Source: Paenibacillus ihumii (GTDB lineage Bacteria > Bacillota > Bacilli > Paenibacillales > Paenibacillaceae). From it: 64,000 nucleotides of DNA. Of the stretch, positions 36,516-45,584 are shown piece after piece. The position numbers were made by a program, and so were the translations under genes. The stretch lies in NCBI RefSeq assembly GCF_001403875.1, contig NZ_LN884292.1:1-64000 (forward strand). Reading direction: 5' to 3'. A model generated the notes under the pieces. The model worked only from the letters and a program-made list of their open reading frames with translations. It ran no database searches and was not told the origin of the DNA. The number at the start of each line of letters is the position of its first letter. Position 1 is the stretch's first letter.

Positions 36516-39083
36516 TTGAAGAAGCTAATTTCGTGTGTGCTTGTATTGGCCGTTGGAATATCGCTATGGGCGACAAATTTGAATGCGTTTTCAGGGGAGA
36601 TTACGATTGGTAAAGGCTCTTATTCGCACGTACTGCCTCCGGGAGCGACAGATGCGCCATCCAGCATATATAAGACTTCTAACATCACTGGGAAGATGCC
36701 TACGAATGATTGGTGGAGCAGCTTGGCCTGGAGCGTTTATTCCGATGCCCAGTATCCTCATCCCTTGGCGATGAAGCATCAGGAGGACGGTATCCGCATT
36801 TACTATCCGGGAGCTAGAGTCCATGCTTTGTCGGGGTTCGTCGCAGGCTGGATGAATGATATTCATGATTTCACGGTGAGCCATTCCGCTGTCTCGGCCT
36901 TTCCCGATGCCAGGGTAGACGGGTTCAGCGATTGGTTTGTAAAGGCCTTGTATCAGCAGGGAAGCAGCTCGATGAATGTGTCCTACGGGCACGGCTCGCC
37001 GTATGTTTATTTTACCTTTGCAGGAGGGGATCCGCAGCTGAAATTTTATACGCCGCCAACCGTATGGTCGGGGAATGGCGACAGCTCTGTTCTCGGAATT
37101 ACGATCGAAGGGGCACATTACGGTTTATTCGGGGCAGCGGGCAGCACGTGGAGCGGACTCGGCAGCAGTACATTGACCAACCACCTGAATGGCAAAAATT
37201 ATTTCTCGATTGCCGTTCTTCCGGATAACTCCGCAGATACTTTAAATAAATTCAAGCAGTATGCTTATTCTCATATTACCGATACCAAGGTGGAATATGT
37301 CTATAATGAAGCTACCAGCGACGTAGTCACGACCTTCACAGCCAGCACGACAGCGAAGGAAGGTCATTCAACGGGAACCATCTTTGCCTTGTATCCGCAC
37401 CAGTGGAAGAACTCTACGGCCGCTACGCTAGCCTACACGTATCCATCCGTCAGAGGGCAAATGAAGACGGTTGAAGGAACGAGCTTTCAGACGAAGATGA
37501 AGTTTAACGGCGTTCTGCCTTCGCTTCCGGATCTGGGATCTTATGACAAGAATCTCCTGAACCAGTATGTGAATGAGGCTGCTGCCGAGCAGTATGCCGG
37601 AGCTACAGATACGTACTGGATCGGCAAGCGCCTGGGCAAGCTGGCGATGCTCGCACCGATTGCCGACCAGGTCGGCAACACGGCTGCCGCAAATCAATTT
37701 CGCTCGGAAATTAAGAGCCGCCTGGAAGACTGGCTTCAAGCAAGCGATGCTTCCGGCAATCTGAAAGCCTCCAATGTATTCTATTATAACAATAATTGGG
37801 GAACCGTTATCGGCTATCCGGACAGCTATGGGACCGCCAATGAGCTGAATGACCATCATTTCCATTATGGATATTTTATCAAGGCGGCAGCCGAAATCGC
37901 CAGAACGGATAAGGAGTGGGCTAGCGACTCCAATTGGGGCGGAATGATCAAGCTTCTCATTCGCGACATTGCTAATGTTGACCGTGCGGATTCCATGTTC
38001 CCGTATTTGCGCAATTTTGACCCATATGCCGGACATTCATGGGCTTCCGGTCATGCCAATTTCGGGGACGGCAATAACAACGAGTCATCGTCCGAGGCCA
38101 TGAATGCTTGGGCAGGGCTTATCCTGTGGGGCGAGGCTACAGGCAACAAGACGATCCGCGATGCGGGGATTTATCAATACGTAACGGAAATGAATGCCAT
38201 CAATGAATACTGGTTCGACGTGCATGATACGAATTTTCCATCCGGCTTTACCAAAGAGACGGCGAGCATGATTTGGGGTGGCAAGACAGTAGGGGATGCT
38301 ACTTGGTGGACGAACAATCCGACCGAGGTTCATGGCATCAACTGGCTTCCAATTACCTCCGCTTCGCTCTATCTAACGCAGTATCCATCATATACGGCGA
38401 GAAACTACGATGCCCTGCTGGCGGAGAGCGGCGGCAATTTCAGTCCTTGGGAAGACCTCGTATATATGTACCGGGCCATTTCCGATCCTGCCGATGCCAA
38501 GGCGAAATTTAACGCGCGGGCGGCTCAGTTGATTCCCGAGGCGGGCAACTCCAAGGCAAATGCATATCACTGGATTCATAATTTGGATGCATTGGGCCAT
38601 GCCGATCCGGCAGTTACTGCGGACTATCCGATTTATGCCGTATTCAATAAGAACGGAGTCAAGACGTATGTTGTCTACAATATGACAAGCAGCGTAAGGA
38701 CGGTTCATTTCTCGGACGGGCATCAGGTAACGGTGCAGCCGAACAGCTTCAATGTCGGCGGCAATAACGGTGGTAACCATGGAGGCGGTAATGGAGGCGG
38801 CAATAGCGGGGATATCGTTACGGATGATTACACGGTGAAAGTAAACCGAGTCTCGGGGTCGGAGGTGAAAATTATCTTTACTCCGAAGACGCCTGCACTC
38901 TACGTAGATATTCATTATACGGTGTCCGGCGGCCAGCAGCTGAATTACCGGATGACTAACAATAACGGCAGCTGGGAGCAGGTTATCGGAGGACTGCAGG
39001 CCGGGGACGTGATCGATTACTGGTTTACGTACGAGAAGTCTGGACCGCAATATGATTCGCCCCACTATGCGTTCACGAACTAA
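36516..39083 (+). CDS. Secreted GH81 endo-beta-1,3-glucanase with C-terminal CBM56
   Basis: 855 aa. Signal peptide of about 24 residues. A GH81 catalytic region spans about 30-720; the acidic signature near D518, E523 and E527 (GDGNNNESSSEAMNAW) holds the catalytic residues of this inverting laminarinase family. A linker rich in Gly and Asn (about 748-765) leads to a C-terminal module (DYTVKVNRVSGSEVKIIF ... VIDYWFTYE, about 771-855) that matches CBM56, a beta-1,3-glucan binding module. The enzyme would hydrolyse fungal or algal beta-1,3-glucan outside the cell. TTG start with GAGGAGG upstream. It is monocistronic, bounded by terminators. Confidence 0.92.
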   Translation: MKKLISCVLVLAVGISLWATNLNAFSGEITIGKGSYSHVLPPGATDAPSSIYKTSNITGKMPTNDWWSSLAWSVYSDAQYPHPLAMKHQEDGIRIYYPGARVHALSGFVAGWMNDIHDFTVSHSAVSAFPDARVDGFSDWFVKALYQQGSSSMNVSYGHGSPYVYFTFAGGDPQLKFYTPPTVWSGNGDSSVLGITIEGAHYGLFGAAGSTWSGLGSSTLTNHLNGKNYFSIAVLPDNSADTLNKFKQYAYSHITDTKVEYVYNEATSDVVTTFTASTTAKEGHSTGTIFALYPHQWKNSTAATLAYTYPSVRGQMKTVEGTSFQTKMKFNGVLPSLPDLGSYDKNLLNQYVNEAAAEQYAGATDTYWIGKRLGKLAMLAPIADQVGNTAAANQFRSEIKSRLEDWLQASDASGNLKASNVFYYNNNWGTVIGYPDSYGTANELNDHHFHYGYFIKAAAEIARTDKEWASDSNWGGMIKLLIRDIANVDRADSMFPYLRNFDPYAGHSWASGHANFGDGNNNESSSEAMNAWAGLILWGEATGNKTIRDAGIYQYVTEMNAINEYWFDVHDTNFPSGFTKETASMIWGGKTVGDATWWTNNPTEVHGINWLPITSASLYLTQYPSYTARNYDALLAESGGNFSPWEDLVYMYRAISDPADAKAKFNARAAQLIPEAGNSKANAYHWIHNLDALGHADPAVTADYPIYAVFNKNGVKTYVVYNMTSSVRTVHFSDGHQVTVQPNSFNVGGNNGGNHGGGNGGGNSGDIVTDDYTVKVNRVSGSEVKIIFTPKTPALYVDIHYTVSGGQQLNYRMTNNNGSWEQVIGGLQAGDVIDYWFTYEKSGPQYDSPHYAFTN

Positions 39084-39112
39084 GCTATCGCAAGTGATTC
39101 ACTTATAAAAGA

Positions 39113-39150
39113 AAAGGTCGGGCAGGGGCATTCCCCGGCTCGACCTTTCT
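39113..39150. terminator. Terminator between converging GH81 and uracil permease genes
   Basis: AAAGGTCGGGCAGGGG pairs with CCCCGGCTCGACCTTT (one wobble/mismatch) around CATT, with T after and A before, so it can act in both directions. Confidence 0.85.
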
Positions 39151-39173
39151 ATAATTCACGATGTAGGCTTAGA

Positions 39174-40463
39174 TCACTTGGCCGCTTCTTCCTTATCATT
39201 GGAGAGGCCAAGCACCTCAATCAGCTTGAAGAACAGGCTCAGCACAATGCCGACGATGGTAGCCAGAGCCATCCCTTTTAGCTCGACGTCGCCCATTTTC
39301 AACGTTGCTCCGCTTAAGCCGATTACGAGAACGAGGGTGGCTAGAAGCATGTTCGTCGGGCGGGAGAAATCAACCTTCTGCTCTACGAAAATACGCAGGC
39401 CGGAGGCCGCGATTACTCCGAACAAGAGAAGCGATACGCCGCCCATGACCGGTGTAGGAATAAAGGCGATGATGGCGGAGAATTTACCGGAGAACGAGAG
39501 CAGGATGGCAAAGATCGCCGCTCCGCCGATGACGAAGACCGAGTAAACTCTCGTCAAGGCCATAACCCCGATATTCTCCCCGTACGTAGTGTTCGGCGTT
39601 GAACCTACGAAGCCTGAGATGACGGTCGAGATCCCGTTGCCGAGCAGGGAGCGATGCAGGCCCGGATCTTTGGACAAGTCTTTGCCGACGATATTGCTCG
39701 TCACTAGCAAGTGCCCAATATGCTCAACGATAACGACCAGCGCCACCGGAATGATCGTGATGATGGCGGAAAGATTCCACTGCGGCGTTGTAACCGTTGG
39801 CATGGAGAACCAGGGTGCAATTCCGATGGCCTCCTTGTCAACCTGGCCCAGGAAGTAGGCTAGTCCGTATCCGACGACGATCCCGATCAGGATATGGATG
39901 ATTTTCGGGAAGCCGCGGAACAGAACTGCACCGAGGACGGTGACCCCTAGCGTAACGAGGGAAAGCATAATTTCCGTCGGATTTGGCGTCCAGGCCTTGG
40001 TCGGATCCGGATTGATCAGCCCTGCCATGCCGGCGGCCACCGGAATGAGCTCAAGACCAATCAGTGCAACGATCGCCCCCATGGCCGCCGGAGGGAACAC
40101 GATATCGATCCAATTTGTGCCGGCATATTGAATGATAAGCGCGATCACGATGAAAATTAAGCCTGTCACGATAAATGCGCCCAGAGCATAAGAATAGCCC
40201 ATATCCGGATGAGCATTCAGAACTACAACGACCGGGGAGATGAAGGCAAAGCTCGATCCGAGGTATGCAGGAATTTTTGCTTTACAAATCAAAATGTACA
40301 GCAGCGTACCGATCCCGTTCATGAGCAGGATCATTGCCGGATCTACACCGAAAATGTTCGGTACTAGCACCGTGCTGCCGAACATGGCAAAAAGGTGCTG
40401 CATACTCAGCAGAACACCGGGCCCAAAGGGAACTTTCTCATTAACTTGAATTTCGCGTTGCAA
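39174..40463 (-). CDS. Uracil permease-type nucleobase symporter
   Basis: 429 aa of the NCS2 nucleobase-cation symporter family, closest in pattern to UraA/PyrP: GPGVLLSMQHLFAMFGSTVLVPNIFGVDPAM at the N-terminus, a central GLELIPVAAGMAG segment, and the NAT-type signature GFVGSTPNTTYGENIGVMALTRV. About 12-14 membrane segments. It imports uracil with protons. TTG start with GAGGAG upstream. The leader has no PyrR-type attenuator that I can recognise. Monocistronic. Confidence 0.9.
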   Translation of the reverse strand: MQREIQVNEKVPFGPGVLLSMQHLFAMFGSTVLVPNIFGVDPAMILLMNGIGTLLYILICKAKIPAYLGSSFAFISPVVVVLNAHPDMGYSYALGAFIVTGLIFIVIALIIQYAGTNWIDIVFPPAAMGAIVALIGLELIPVAAGMAGLINPDPTKAWTPNPTEIMLSLVTLGVTVLGAVLFRGFPKIIHILIGIVVGYGLAYFLGQVDKEAIGIAPWFSMPTVTTPQWNLSAIITIIPVALVVIVEHIGHLLVTSNIVGKDLSKDPGLHRSLLGNGISTVISGFVGSTPNTTYGENIGVMALTRVYSVFVIGGAAIFAILLSFSGKFSAIIAFIPTPVMGGVSLLLFGVIAASGLRIFVEQKVDFSRPTNMLLATLVLVIGLSGATLKMGDVELKGMALATIVGIVLSLFFKLIEVLGLSNDKEEAAK

Positions 40464-40543
40464 GCAGGGTCACTCCTCTAAACGTTCATATTTAGTTATC
40501 CTTACTAGGATAATGACTATGCTTGCAATTTTCAACAAAAAAT

Positions 40544-40570
40544 ATTATACAGATCTAAAATTTTTGTAAA
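40544..40570 (-). promoter_or_regulatory. Likely promoter of the uracil permease gene
   Basis: On the minus strand, TTTACA (40570-40565) and TATAAT (40549-40544) are 15 bp apart, about 80 bp before the start codon. The spacing is short; a small inverted repeat TTATCC/GGATAA lies in the leader. Confidence 0.45.
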
Positions 40571-40614
40571 AAAGACCCGAAAGTTCGCCTAGATTGCGAG
40601 CTTCGGGTCTTTTC
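40570..40614 (-). terminator. Terminator of the DUF4870 gene
   Basis: AAAAGACCCGAAG and CTTTCGGGTCTTTT form a strong stem on the minus strand with T after it, 57 bp downstream of the DUF4870 stop. Confidence 0.85.
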
Positions 40615-40670
40615 CAAAACCATAATCGCGTAACGTTATCAATTACACCATATCATCCAATTACAGCCTG

Positions 40671-41018
40671 TTAAAAATTCTTGGCTTGCTGCTCGGCGAA
40701 GTCGCCGATATAAGGCAGCTTAAACCATTTTCCCTGCAGCGCCATGAGCATTAGTACGATCCACAGCACAAAAGTCAGCAGGCCAACGATCAGGGAGACG
40801 AGCGGGCCGATGAACGGGATCCAGGAGAACAAGATGTTGGCGACGGTCAGCAAGCCGAATACGACGATCGATTGCATGGCGTGAAATTTGACGAAACGGC
40901 TTTTCTTCTCAAGTACGAGAAAGATGATTCCCGTAACGAAGGTCAGCGCATAGCATAATAAACCAGCAACCTTCGGATCAAGATTTGTTGACGATGCATC
41001 TAAGCCGGGGTCATTCAT
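40671..41018 (-). CDS. DUF4870 small membrane protein
   Basis: 115 aa with three hydrophobic segments. The block PKVAGLLCYALTFVTGIIFLVLEKKSRFVKFHAMQSIVVFG is the DUF4870 (Tic20-like) signature; function unknown. AAGGAGG precedes the ATG. It runs opposite to relA. Confidence 0.87.
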   Translation of the reverse strand: MNDPGLDASSTNLDPKVAGLLCYALTFVTGIIFLVLEKKSRFVKFHAMQSIVVFGLLTVANILFSWIPFIGPLVSLIVGLLTFVLWIVLMLMALQGKWFKLPYIGDFAEQQAKNF

Positions 41019-41166
41019 AAGTATTATTACCTCCTTGGTAGTATATGTATAGGACTAAAAGAAGATATTCGATAGGCAGGAAACTAATTCCTGTTTATTT
41101 TACAAACTTTTTAATTTCAAGATTTTAAATATAGAAGGTTATGCTTGCCGAACCAAGCCTTGATAG

Positions 41167-41195
41167 TTGACGTAAGAGGATGCAGGAGTCATAAT
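41167..41195 (+). promoter_or_regulatory. Promoter of relA
   Basis: TTGACG (41167-41172) and CATAAT (41190-41195) are spaced by exactly 17 bp, about 88 bp before the relA start. Confidence 0.7.
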
Positions 41196-41283
41196 TATAG
41201 GAAATCAAAATTGGGCGAAAAGTGCCCTTTTATGCGTTGTAATACAGTCTTATTTCATATAGAAAGGAAACGAATCGGATTCA

Positions 41284-43458
41284 ATGGGCATAGAGCGATT
41301 ACTCGAAAAGGCGTCTCCCTACATTAAAGAACCGGATCTCAAGCGCATTCGGGAAGCATATGACTTCGCGGAACAGGCCCATCATGGACAGCTGAGGAAA
41401 TCCGGCGAACCTTATATTCTGCATCCGCTAGCGGTTGCGGAAATTGTCGTGGGCATGCAAATGGATGCTCTTTCTATTATTGCTGCCCTGCTTCATGATG
41501 TCGTTGAAGACACGACCGTTTCCTTGCAGGAAATTCATGATCACTTCGGCAGCGATTGTGCCATGCTGGTGGATGGACTAACGAAGCTGGAGCGGATCAA
41601 GTTTCAATCCAAGGAAGAGCAGCAGAATGAAAATTACCGCAAAATGTTTATTGCCATGGCACAGGACATCCGGGTCATCGTCATCAAGCTAGCGGATCGG
41701 CTCCATAATATGCGGACCTTGAAGTTCCAGTCCGAGGAGAGCCAACGCCGCATTGCTTACGAGACACTGGAGATTTTCTGTCCCATCGCCCATCGGCTGG
41801 GGATCTCGGCAATCAAGTGGGAAATGGAGGACATTTCCCTGCGTTATTTGAATCCTCAGCAGTATTACCGGATCGCCAATCTAATGCACAAGAAGCGGGC
41901 TGAGCGCGAGGAGTTCATTCAGAATGTCATCGCCCGCATTCAGGAGAAGCTGGATGAAATGGGCGTCGAGGCGGAGCTGTCCGGCCGGCCGAAGCATATA
42001 TACAGCGTGTATAAGAAGATGACGACGAAGAACAAGCAGTTCAATGAAATTTATGATCTGCTGGCTATTCGGATCATCGTGAACAACATTAAGGACTGCT
42101 ATGCGACTTTGGGCATCATCCATACTCTATGGAAGCCGATGCCGGGGCGCTTCAAGGATTATATCGCCATGCCGAAGGCGAATATGTACCAGTCCCTGCA
42201 TACGACCGTAGTGGGTCCGACCGGGGAGCCTACGGAGGTGCAGATCCGCACCAAAGAAATGCACCGGACCGCGGAATACGGGATCGCCGCCCACTGGGCT
42301 TATAAAGAGGGAACGGACGCGGGCACACCGGAGAACAAAATGACCTTCTTCCGCGAAATACTGGAGCTGCAGCATGAGGCCAAGGATGCTTCGGAATTCG
42401 TGGAGTCGCTCAAGATGGATTTCTTCTCCGACCTTGTGTTCGTCTTCACCCCATCGGGCGAGGTCATCGAGCTGCCGTCCGGCTCCGTGCCCCTAGATTT
42501 TGCTTACCGTATCCATACGGAGGTAGGCAATCGCACGATTGGCGCCAAGGTCAATGGACGCATCGTTCCGCTGGATCACAAGCTTAAGACAGGAGATATC
42601 ATTGAGATTCTGACCTCGAAGCATTCCTATGGCCCGAGCCAGGACTGGCTGAAGATTGCCCAATCCTCCCACGCCCGCAGTAAAATCAAGCAGTGGTTCA
42701 AAAAGGAGAAGCGGGAAGAGAACGTAGAGAAGGGCCGCGATGCGATCGAGCGAGAGCTGAAACGCGCTGGCTTAGAACCGGCACAGTGGATGACGGAGGA
42801 TAAGCTGCTGGAAGCGGCGAAGAAGTATGCCTTTAACGATGTGGAGGATATGCTGTCCGCTATCGGATTCGGAGGCATTACCGCATCCCAGGTCGTCACG
42901 AAGCTGACCGAGAAGCTCCGCAAGGAGCAGGAAGAAGCGGAGCAGATCGAGCTGACCTCCGAGGTCAAGGAAGTCAAGGCTCATGAGGAACGAAGACCCC
43001 GTCCGACCAACGGTGTCGTTGTCAAAGGCATCGACAATTTGCTCGTACGCTTTGCAAGATGCTGCAACCCGGTTCCGGGGGATGATATTATCGGCTATAT
43101 TACCCGCGGACGCGGCGTCTCGGTGCATCGCAGCGATTGCCCGAATATACCAACGGCCAGCGACGGGGAAGAGGCGGCGCGCGTGATTGAAGTGGAATGG
43201 GAGCATGCGGTGGAAGCGAACTACAGCGTCGATATAGAAATTACCGGCCATGATCGCCGCAACTTCTTGAATGAGGTGCTGCAAGCCGTCTCAGAGAGCA
43301 AGACCAATATATCGGCGGTCTCCGGAAGGTCGGACAAGAACAAGATGGCGCTCATTCATATGACGATCCTGATTCGGAATACCGACCATCTTCATGCTGT
43401 GGTGGAGAAGATCAAACGGGTTCAGGATGTGTACACCGTGCACCGCATCATGCAGTAA
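41284..43458 (+). CDS. relA: Bifunctional (p)ppGpp synthetase/hydrolase RelA
   Basis: 724 aa, the Firmicute Rel type that both makes and degrades the stringent-response alarmone. Domains in order: HD hydrolase (HPLAVAEIV, ALLHDVVEDT, about residues 45-150), synthetase (RPKHIYSVYKKM, YQSLHTTVVGP, EVQIRTKEMH, about 235-340), TGS (VFTPSGEVIELPSGSVPLDFAYRIH, about 395-455), helical and zinc-finger-like region (VRFARCCNPVPGDDIIGYITRGRGVSVHRSDC), and a C-terminal ACT domain (about 650-724). Own sigma-A promoter upstream. dtd follows after 37 bp, as in Bacillus. Confidence 0.97.
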   Translation: MGIERLLEKASPYIKEPDLKRIREAYDFAEQAHHGQLRKSGEPYILHPLAVAEIVVGMQMDALSIIAALLHDVVEDTTVSLQEIHDHFGSDCAMLVDGLTKLERIKFQSKEEQQNENYRKMFIAMAQDIRVIVIKLADRLHNMRTLKFQSEESQRRIAYETLEIFCPIAHRLGISAIKWEMEDISLRYLNPQQYYRIANLMHKKRAEREEFIQNVIARIQEKLDEMGVEAELSGRPKHIYSVYKKMTTKNKQFNEIYDLLAIRIIVNNIKDCYATLGIIHTLWKPMPGRFKDYIAMPKANMYQSLHTTVVGPTGEPTEVQIRTKEMHRTAEYGIAAHWAYKEGTDAGTPENKMTFFREILELQHEAKDASEFVESLKMDFFSDLVFVFTPSGEVIELPSGSVPLDFAYRIHTEVGNRTIGAKVNGRIVPLDHKLKTGDIIEILTSKHSYGPSQDWLKIAQSSHARSKIKQWFKKEKREENVEKGRDAIERELKRAGLEPAQWMTEDKLLEAAKKYAFNDVEDMLSAIGFGGITASQVVTKLTEKLRKEQEEAEQIELTSEVKEVKAHEERRPRPTNGVVVKGIDNLLVRFARCCNPVPGDDIIGYITRGRGVSVHRSDCPNIPTASDGEEAARVIEVEWEHAVEANYSVDIEITGHDRRNFLNEVLQAVSESKTNISAVSGRSDKNKMALIHMTILIRNTDHLHAVVEKIKRVQDVYTVHRIMQ

Positions 43459-43495
43459 GCTTGGTGCAGGCTTGATATAAAGGAGATATAGACCG

Positions 43496-43960
43496 ATGAG
43501 AGTTGTAGTGCAGCGCTGTAAGGAAGCGAAGGTTACGGTAGATGGGGCTGTGATCGGCTCGATTGAACAAGGCCTTACGCTGCTGGTCGGCATTACACAC
43601 GAGGATACGGAGAAAGAAGCGGCATATTTAGCGGATAAAATCGCCGGGCTGCGGATTTTCGAAGATGAGGAAGGTAAGATGAACCGCAGCGTAACCGATA
43701 TAGGCGGGGCCATCCTGTCCGTGTCCCAGTTTACGCTCTATGGAGATTGCCGCAAAGGCAAGCGCCCGAGCTTCATTGCCGCGGCCAGGCCTGAACAGGC
43801 GGAGCCGCTATATGAACGCTTCAATGCCCTGCTTCGCGACAAAGGCCTTGTAGTCGAAACAGGCAAATTCGGTGCGGACATGGATGTCCAGCTGACAAAC
43901 TGGGGCCCCGTGACGCTAATAGTCGAAAGCCATCAGCCGGCAAAGGCGGAAACGCCGTAG
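43496..43960 (+). CDS. dtd: D-aminoacyl-tRNA deacylase
   Basis: 154 aa. Removes D-amino acids from mischarged tRNA. Signature blocks are [19 protein letters not shown] (Thr-active-site region) and the cross-subunit Gly-cisPro motif, here NWGPVTL. Starts at an ATG with AAGGAG upstream, 37 bp after relA, so it is probably co-transcribed. Confidence 0.97.
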   Translation: MRVVVQRCKEAKVTVDGAVIGSIEQGLTLLVGITHEDTEKEAAYLADKIAGLRIFEDEEGKMNRSVTDIGGAILSVSQFTLYGDCRKGKRPSFIAAARPEQAEPLYERFNALLRDKGLVVETGKFGADMDVQLTNWGPVTLIVESHQPAKAETP

Positions 43961-43972
43961 CGCGAGAGCGCA

Positions 43973-44027
43973 GAATACGATTTCTCTATTCAGGGCAATC
44001 TGGAGAAGAGAGGTCGTATTTTTTTGT
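43973..44027 (+). terminator. Terminator of relA-dtd
   Basis: AATACGA ... TCGTATT closes a long imperfect hairpin (inner CTCT/AGAG), followed by seven T. Confidence 0.8.
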
Positions 44028-44069
44028 TGTCTAATAATAAATAAAGGACCTCTTAAAAGGAGTCCAATT

Positions 44070-44237
44070 ATGCGACAGTCACTTAAAGCAACGCAGTGGC
44101 GCCAATATCCGCTGCTTCCTGCGGGCGACCGAATCGAAGCCAGTATGCTGGCTCGGGCAGCCAGAACCGAGGAGCTTGAATGGCTTCATTTGGAGTTCAA
44201 GCCAGGTAAGGAGCTGCTGCCCCGTTCGGGCGGCTGA
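44070..44237 (+). CDS. Small protein of unknown function (55 aa), possible truncated cupin
   Basis: ATG at 44070 is preceded by AAAGGAG at good spacing and encodes MRQSLKATQWRQYPLLPAGD and then 35 more residues ending LHLEFKPGKELLPRSGG. The last part resembles the first strand of a cupin (a chain such as FKPGxELPPHSH), but the frame ends where the metal-binding histidines would begin. It may be a real microprotein or a cupin gene cut short. A GC-rich hairpin covers its stop (about 44229-44260). Confidence 0.5.
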   Translation: MRQSLKATQWRQYPLLPAGDRIEASMLARAARTEELEWLHLEFKPGKELLPRSGG

Positions 44238-44332
44238 GCCGCCGCTCAGCTTGTTTGCTTAGTTATAACAATTCCAACTTCGGGTAATAACATCCCGAGA
44301 GAGCATAAACCCAATGGGAGGAGATAACAGAC

Positions 44333-44842
44333 ATGAGCAAAGTTGCGTTTCTGCTGGCCAACGGCTTTGAAGATTCGGAAATGCAGGTTCCATACGATGA
44401 AGTGAAGAAGGCAGGCCATGAAGCCGACATTATCGGCCTCAAGGCGGGAGAGACGCTGAAGGGAAAGCAGGGCAAGGCCGAGTATAAGGCAGAGAAAGCC
44501 ATTAGCGATGTTAGAGCGGCGGATTATGATGCCGTGATCATCCCTGGCGGCTCGTCTCCGGAGAATCTGCGCCTGCATGAGGGGATTCTGCAATTTGTAA
44601 AGGAGGCCAACGAGGCTAAAAAACCGATTGCTGCGATTTGCCACGGCCCGCAAATCCTGATTAGTGCAGATCTGCTGAAGGGGCGCACGATAACGTGCTA
44701 TCCGCCGCTTAAGGATGATATGATCAACGCGGGAGCCGACTATAAGGATCAGGAGGTAGTCGTCGACGGCAACTTCATTACTTCGCGTACGCCTGAGGAC
44801 GAACCGGCCTTTGTACGCGAAATTCTGCAGGTGCTGCGGTAG
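44333..44842 (+). CDS. DJ-1/PfpI family protein
   Basis: 169 aa. Flavodoxin-like fold with the nucleophile elbow AAICHGPQ (Cys near residue 104) and the partner glutamate in NGFEDSEM near the N-terminus, as in PfpI/YhbO/Hsp31-type proteins. Members are reported as proteases, glyoxalases or deglycases; the exact activity here is open. GGGAGGAGA precedes the ATG. It is followed within 49 bp by another small gene on the same strand. Confidence 0.92.
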   Translation: MSKVAFLLANGFEDSEMQVPYDEVKKAGHEADIIGLKAGETLKGKQGKAEYKAEKAISDVRAADYDAVIIPGGSSPENLRLHEGILQFVKEANEAKKPIAAICHGPQILISADLLKGRTITCYPPLKDDMINAGADYKDQEVVVDGNFITSRTPEDEPAFVREILQVLR

Positions 44843-44891
44843 GCGGGCAAGCTGGACCTTGTCCGATCAATGCTCAAAAGGAGAGATCGAT

Positions 44892-45353
44892 ATGGCCAAG
44901 CATATTCAAGCGTATTTCAAAAGCGAAGATCAGGCGGAAGGAGCCAGGATGAGCCTGCTGCCGTTCGAGACGGAGCAGGTTGAAGTCGGGCGCCTTGATC
45001 AGTCAATTGGAAGGGATCTGAGTCTTCAGATTCCGTTTGTCCCGGTCAATAACATCGCTACGGGAGGCACATATGGCGCAGTTGGCTATCCGGGAACCTC
45101 TGGAGGACAAGGAGCCGTGCCGGTCGTAACGCCAAGCAGCTCCCTTGCCGATGGAGGGCGGGACGATGAGGAAGGCTCAGAGGAAACAAAGCGGCAGGAA
45201 GCCGACTTCGCGGGCGGATTGAATGATTTAGGCGATGAAGATTACGATAGCCTGAAATATGTGCTGAGCTTGAAGGTCCGGGAACAGGATTACGAAGCCG
45301 TCGTTCATAAATTGCGCTCTCAAGGCGCTTTCGTAGCGAAGCTGGATGAATAA
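44892..45353 (+). CDS. Hypothetical protein (153 aa) with two ferredoxin-like halves
   Basis: 153 aa, acidic. I do not recognise a named family. The N-terminal HIQAYFKSEDQAEGARMSLLPFETEQVEVGRL and the C-terminal DYDSLKYVLSLKVREQDYEAVVHKLRSQGAFVAKLD have the strand-helix-strand feel of YflT/stress-17M-type repeats; the middle (about 55-100) is low-complexity Gly/Ser/Asp/Glu. No signal peptide or membrane helix. AAAGGAGAG precedes the ATG at 44892. Close linkage to the PfpI gene suggests a shared stress-related transcript. Confidence 0.75.
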   Translation: MAKHIQAYFKSEDQAEGARMSLLPFETEQVEVGRLDQSIGRDLSLQIPFVPVNNIATGGTYGAVGYPGTSGGQGAVPVVTPSSSLADGGRDDEEGSEETKRQEADFAGGLNDLGDEDYDSLKYVLSLKVREQDYEAVVHKLRSQGAFVAKLDE

Positions 45354-45433
45354 TGAAGTGTAATAAATAAATCGCTTTCGTTTATGTAATATAACTGTAA
45401 TATTACTTTCATGATCCTTTAACATAGCCTGTT

Positions 45434-45512
45434 TATAATAACAGCATGACCCCCTTTTAAATATATACCTTTTGGACCTGCACCCCGTTGGTAGCAGGTC
45501 TTTTTCTTGATT
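45434..45512 (+). ncRNA. Candidate small RNA with C-rich segments and its own terminator
   Basis: TATAAT at 45434-45439 could start a transcript near 45446. It would contain the unpaired stretch GACCCCCTTTTAA and end in the hairpin GGACCTGC...GCAGGTC with a C-rich loop (ACCCCGTTGGTA) and TTTTTCTT. The -35 region is poor. C-rich loops plus terminator are typical of Firmicute regulatory RNAs; alternatively this is just the terminator of the preceding gene. Confidence 0.35.
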
Positions 45513-45584
45513 AGAGCTTGACTTTGCCCTGCCGGTTCCTTACAATCTAAAAATATACGCAATTTCTTTAATACTTCTATTCGA

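Noticed and set aside
39178..40449. Several plus-strand frames opposite the uracil permease
   Set aside because: They mirror the hydrophobic codon pattern of the minus-strand gene and lack any protein motif.
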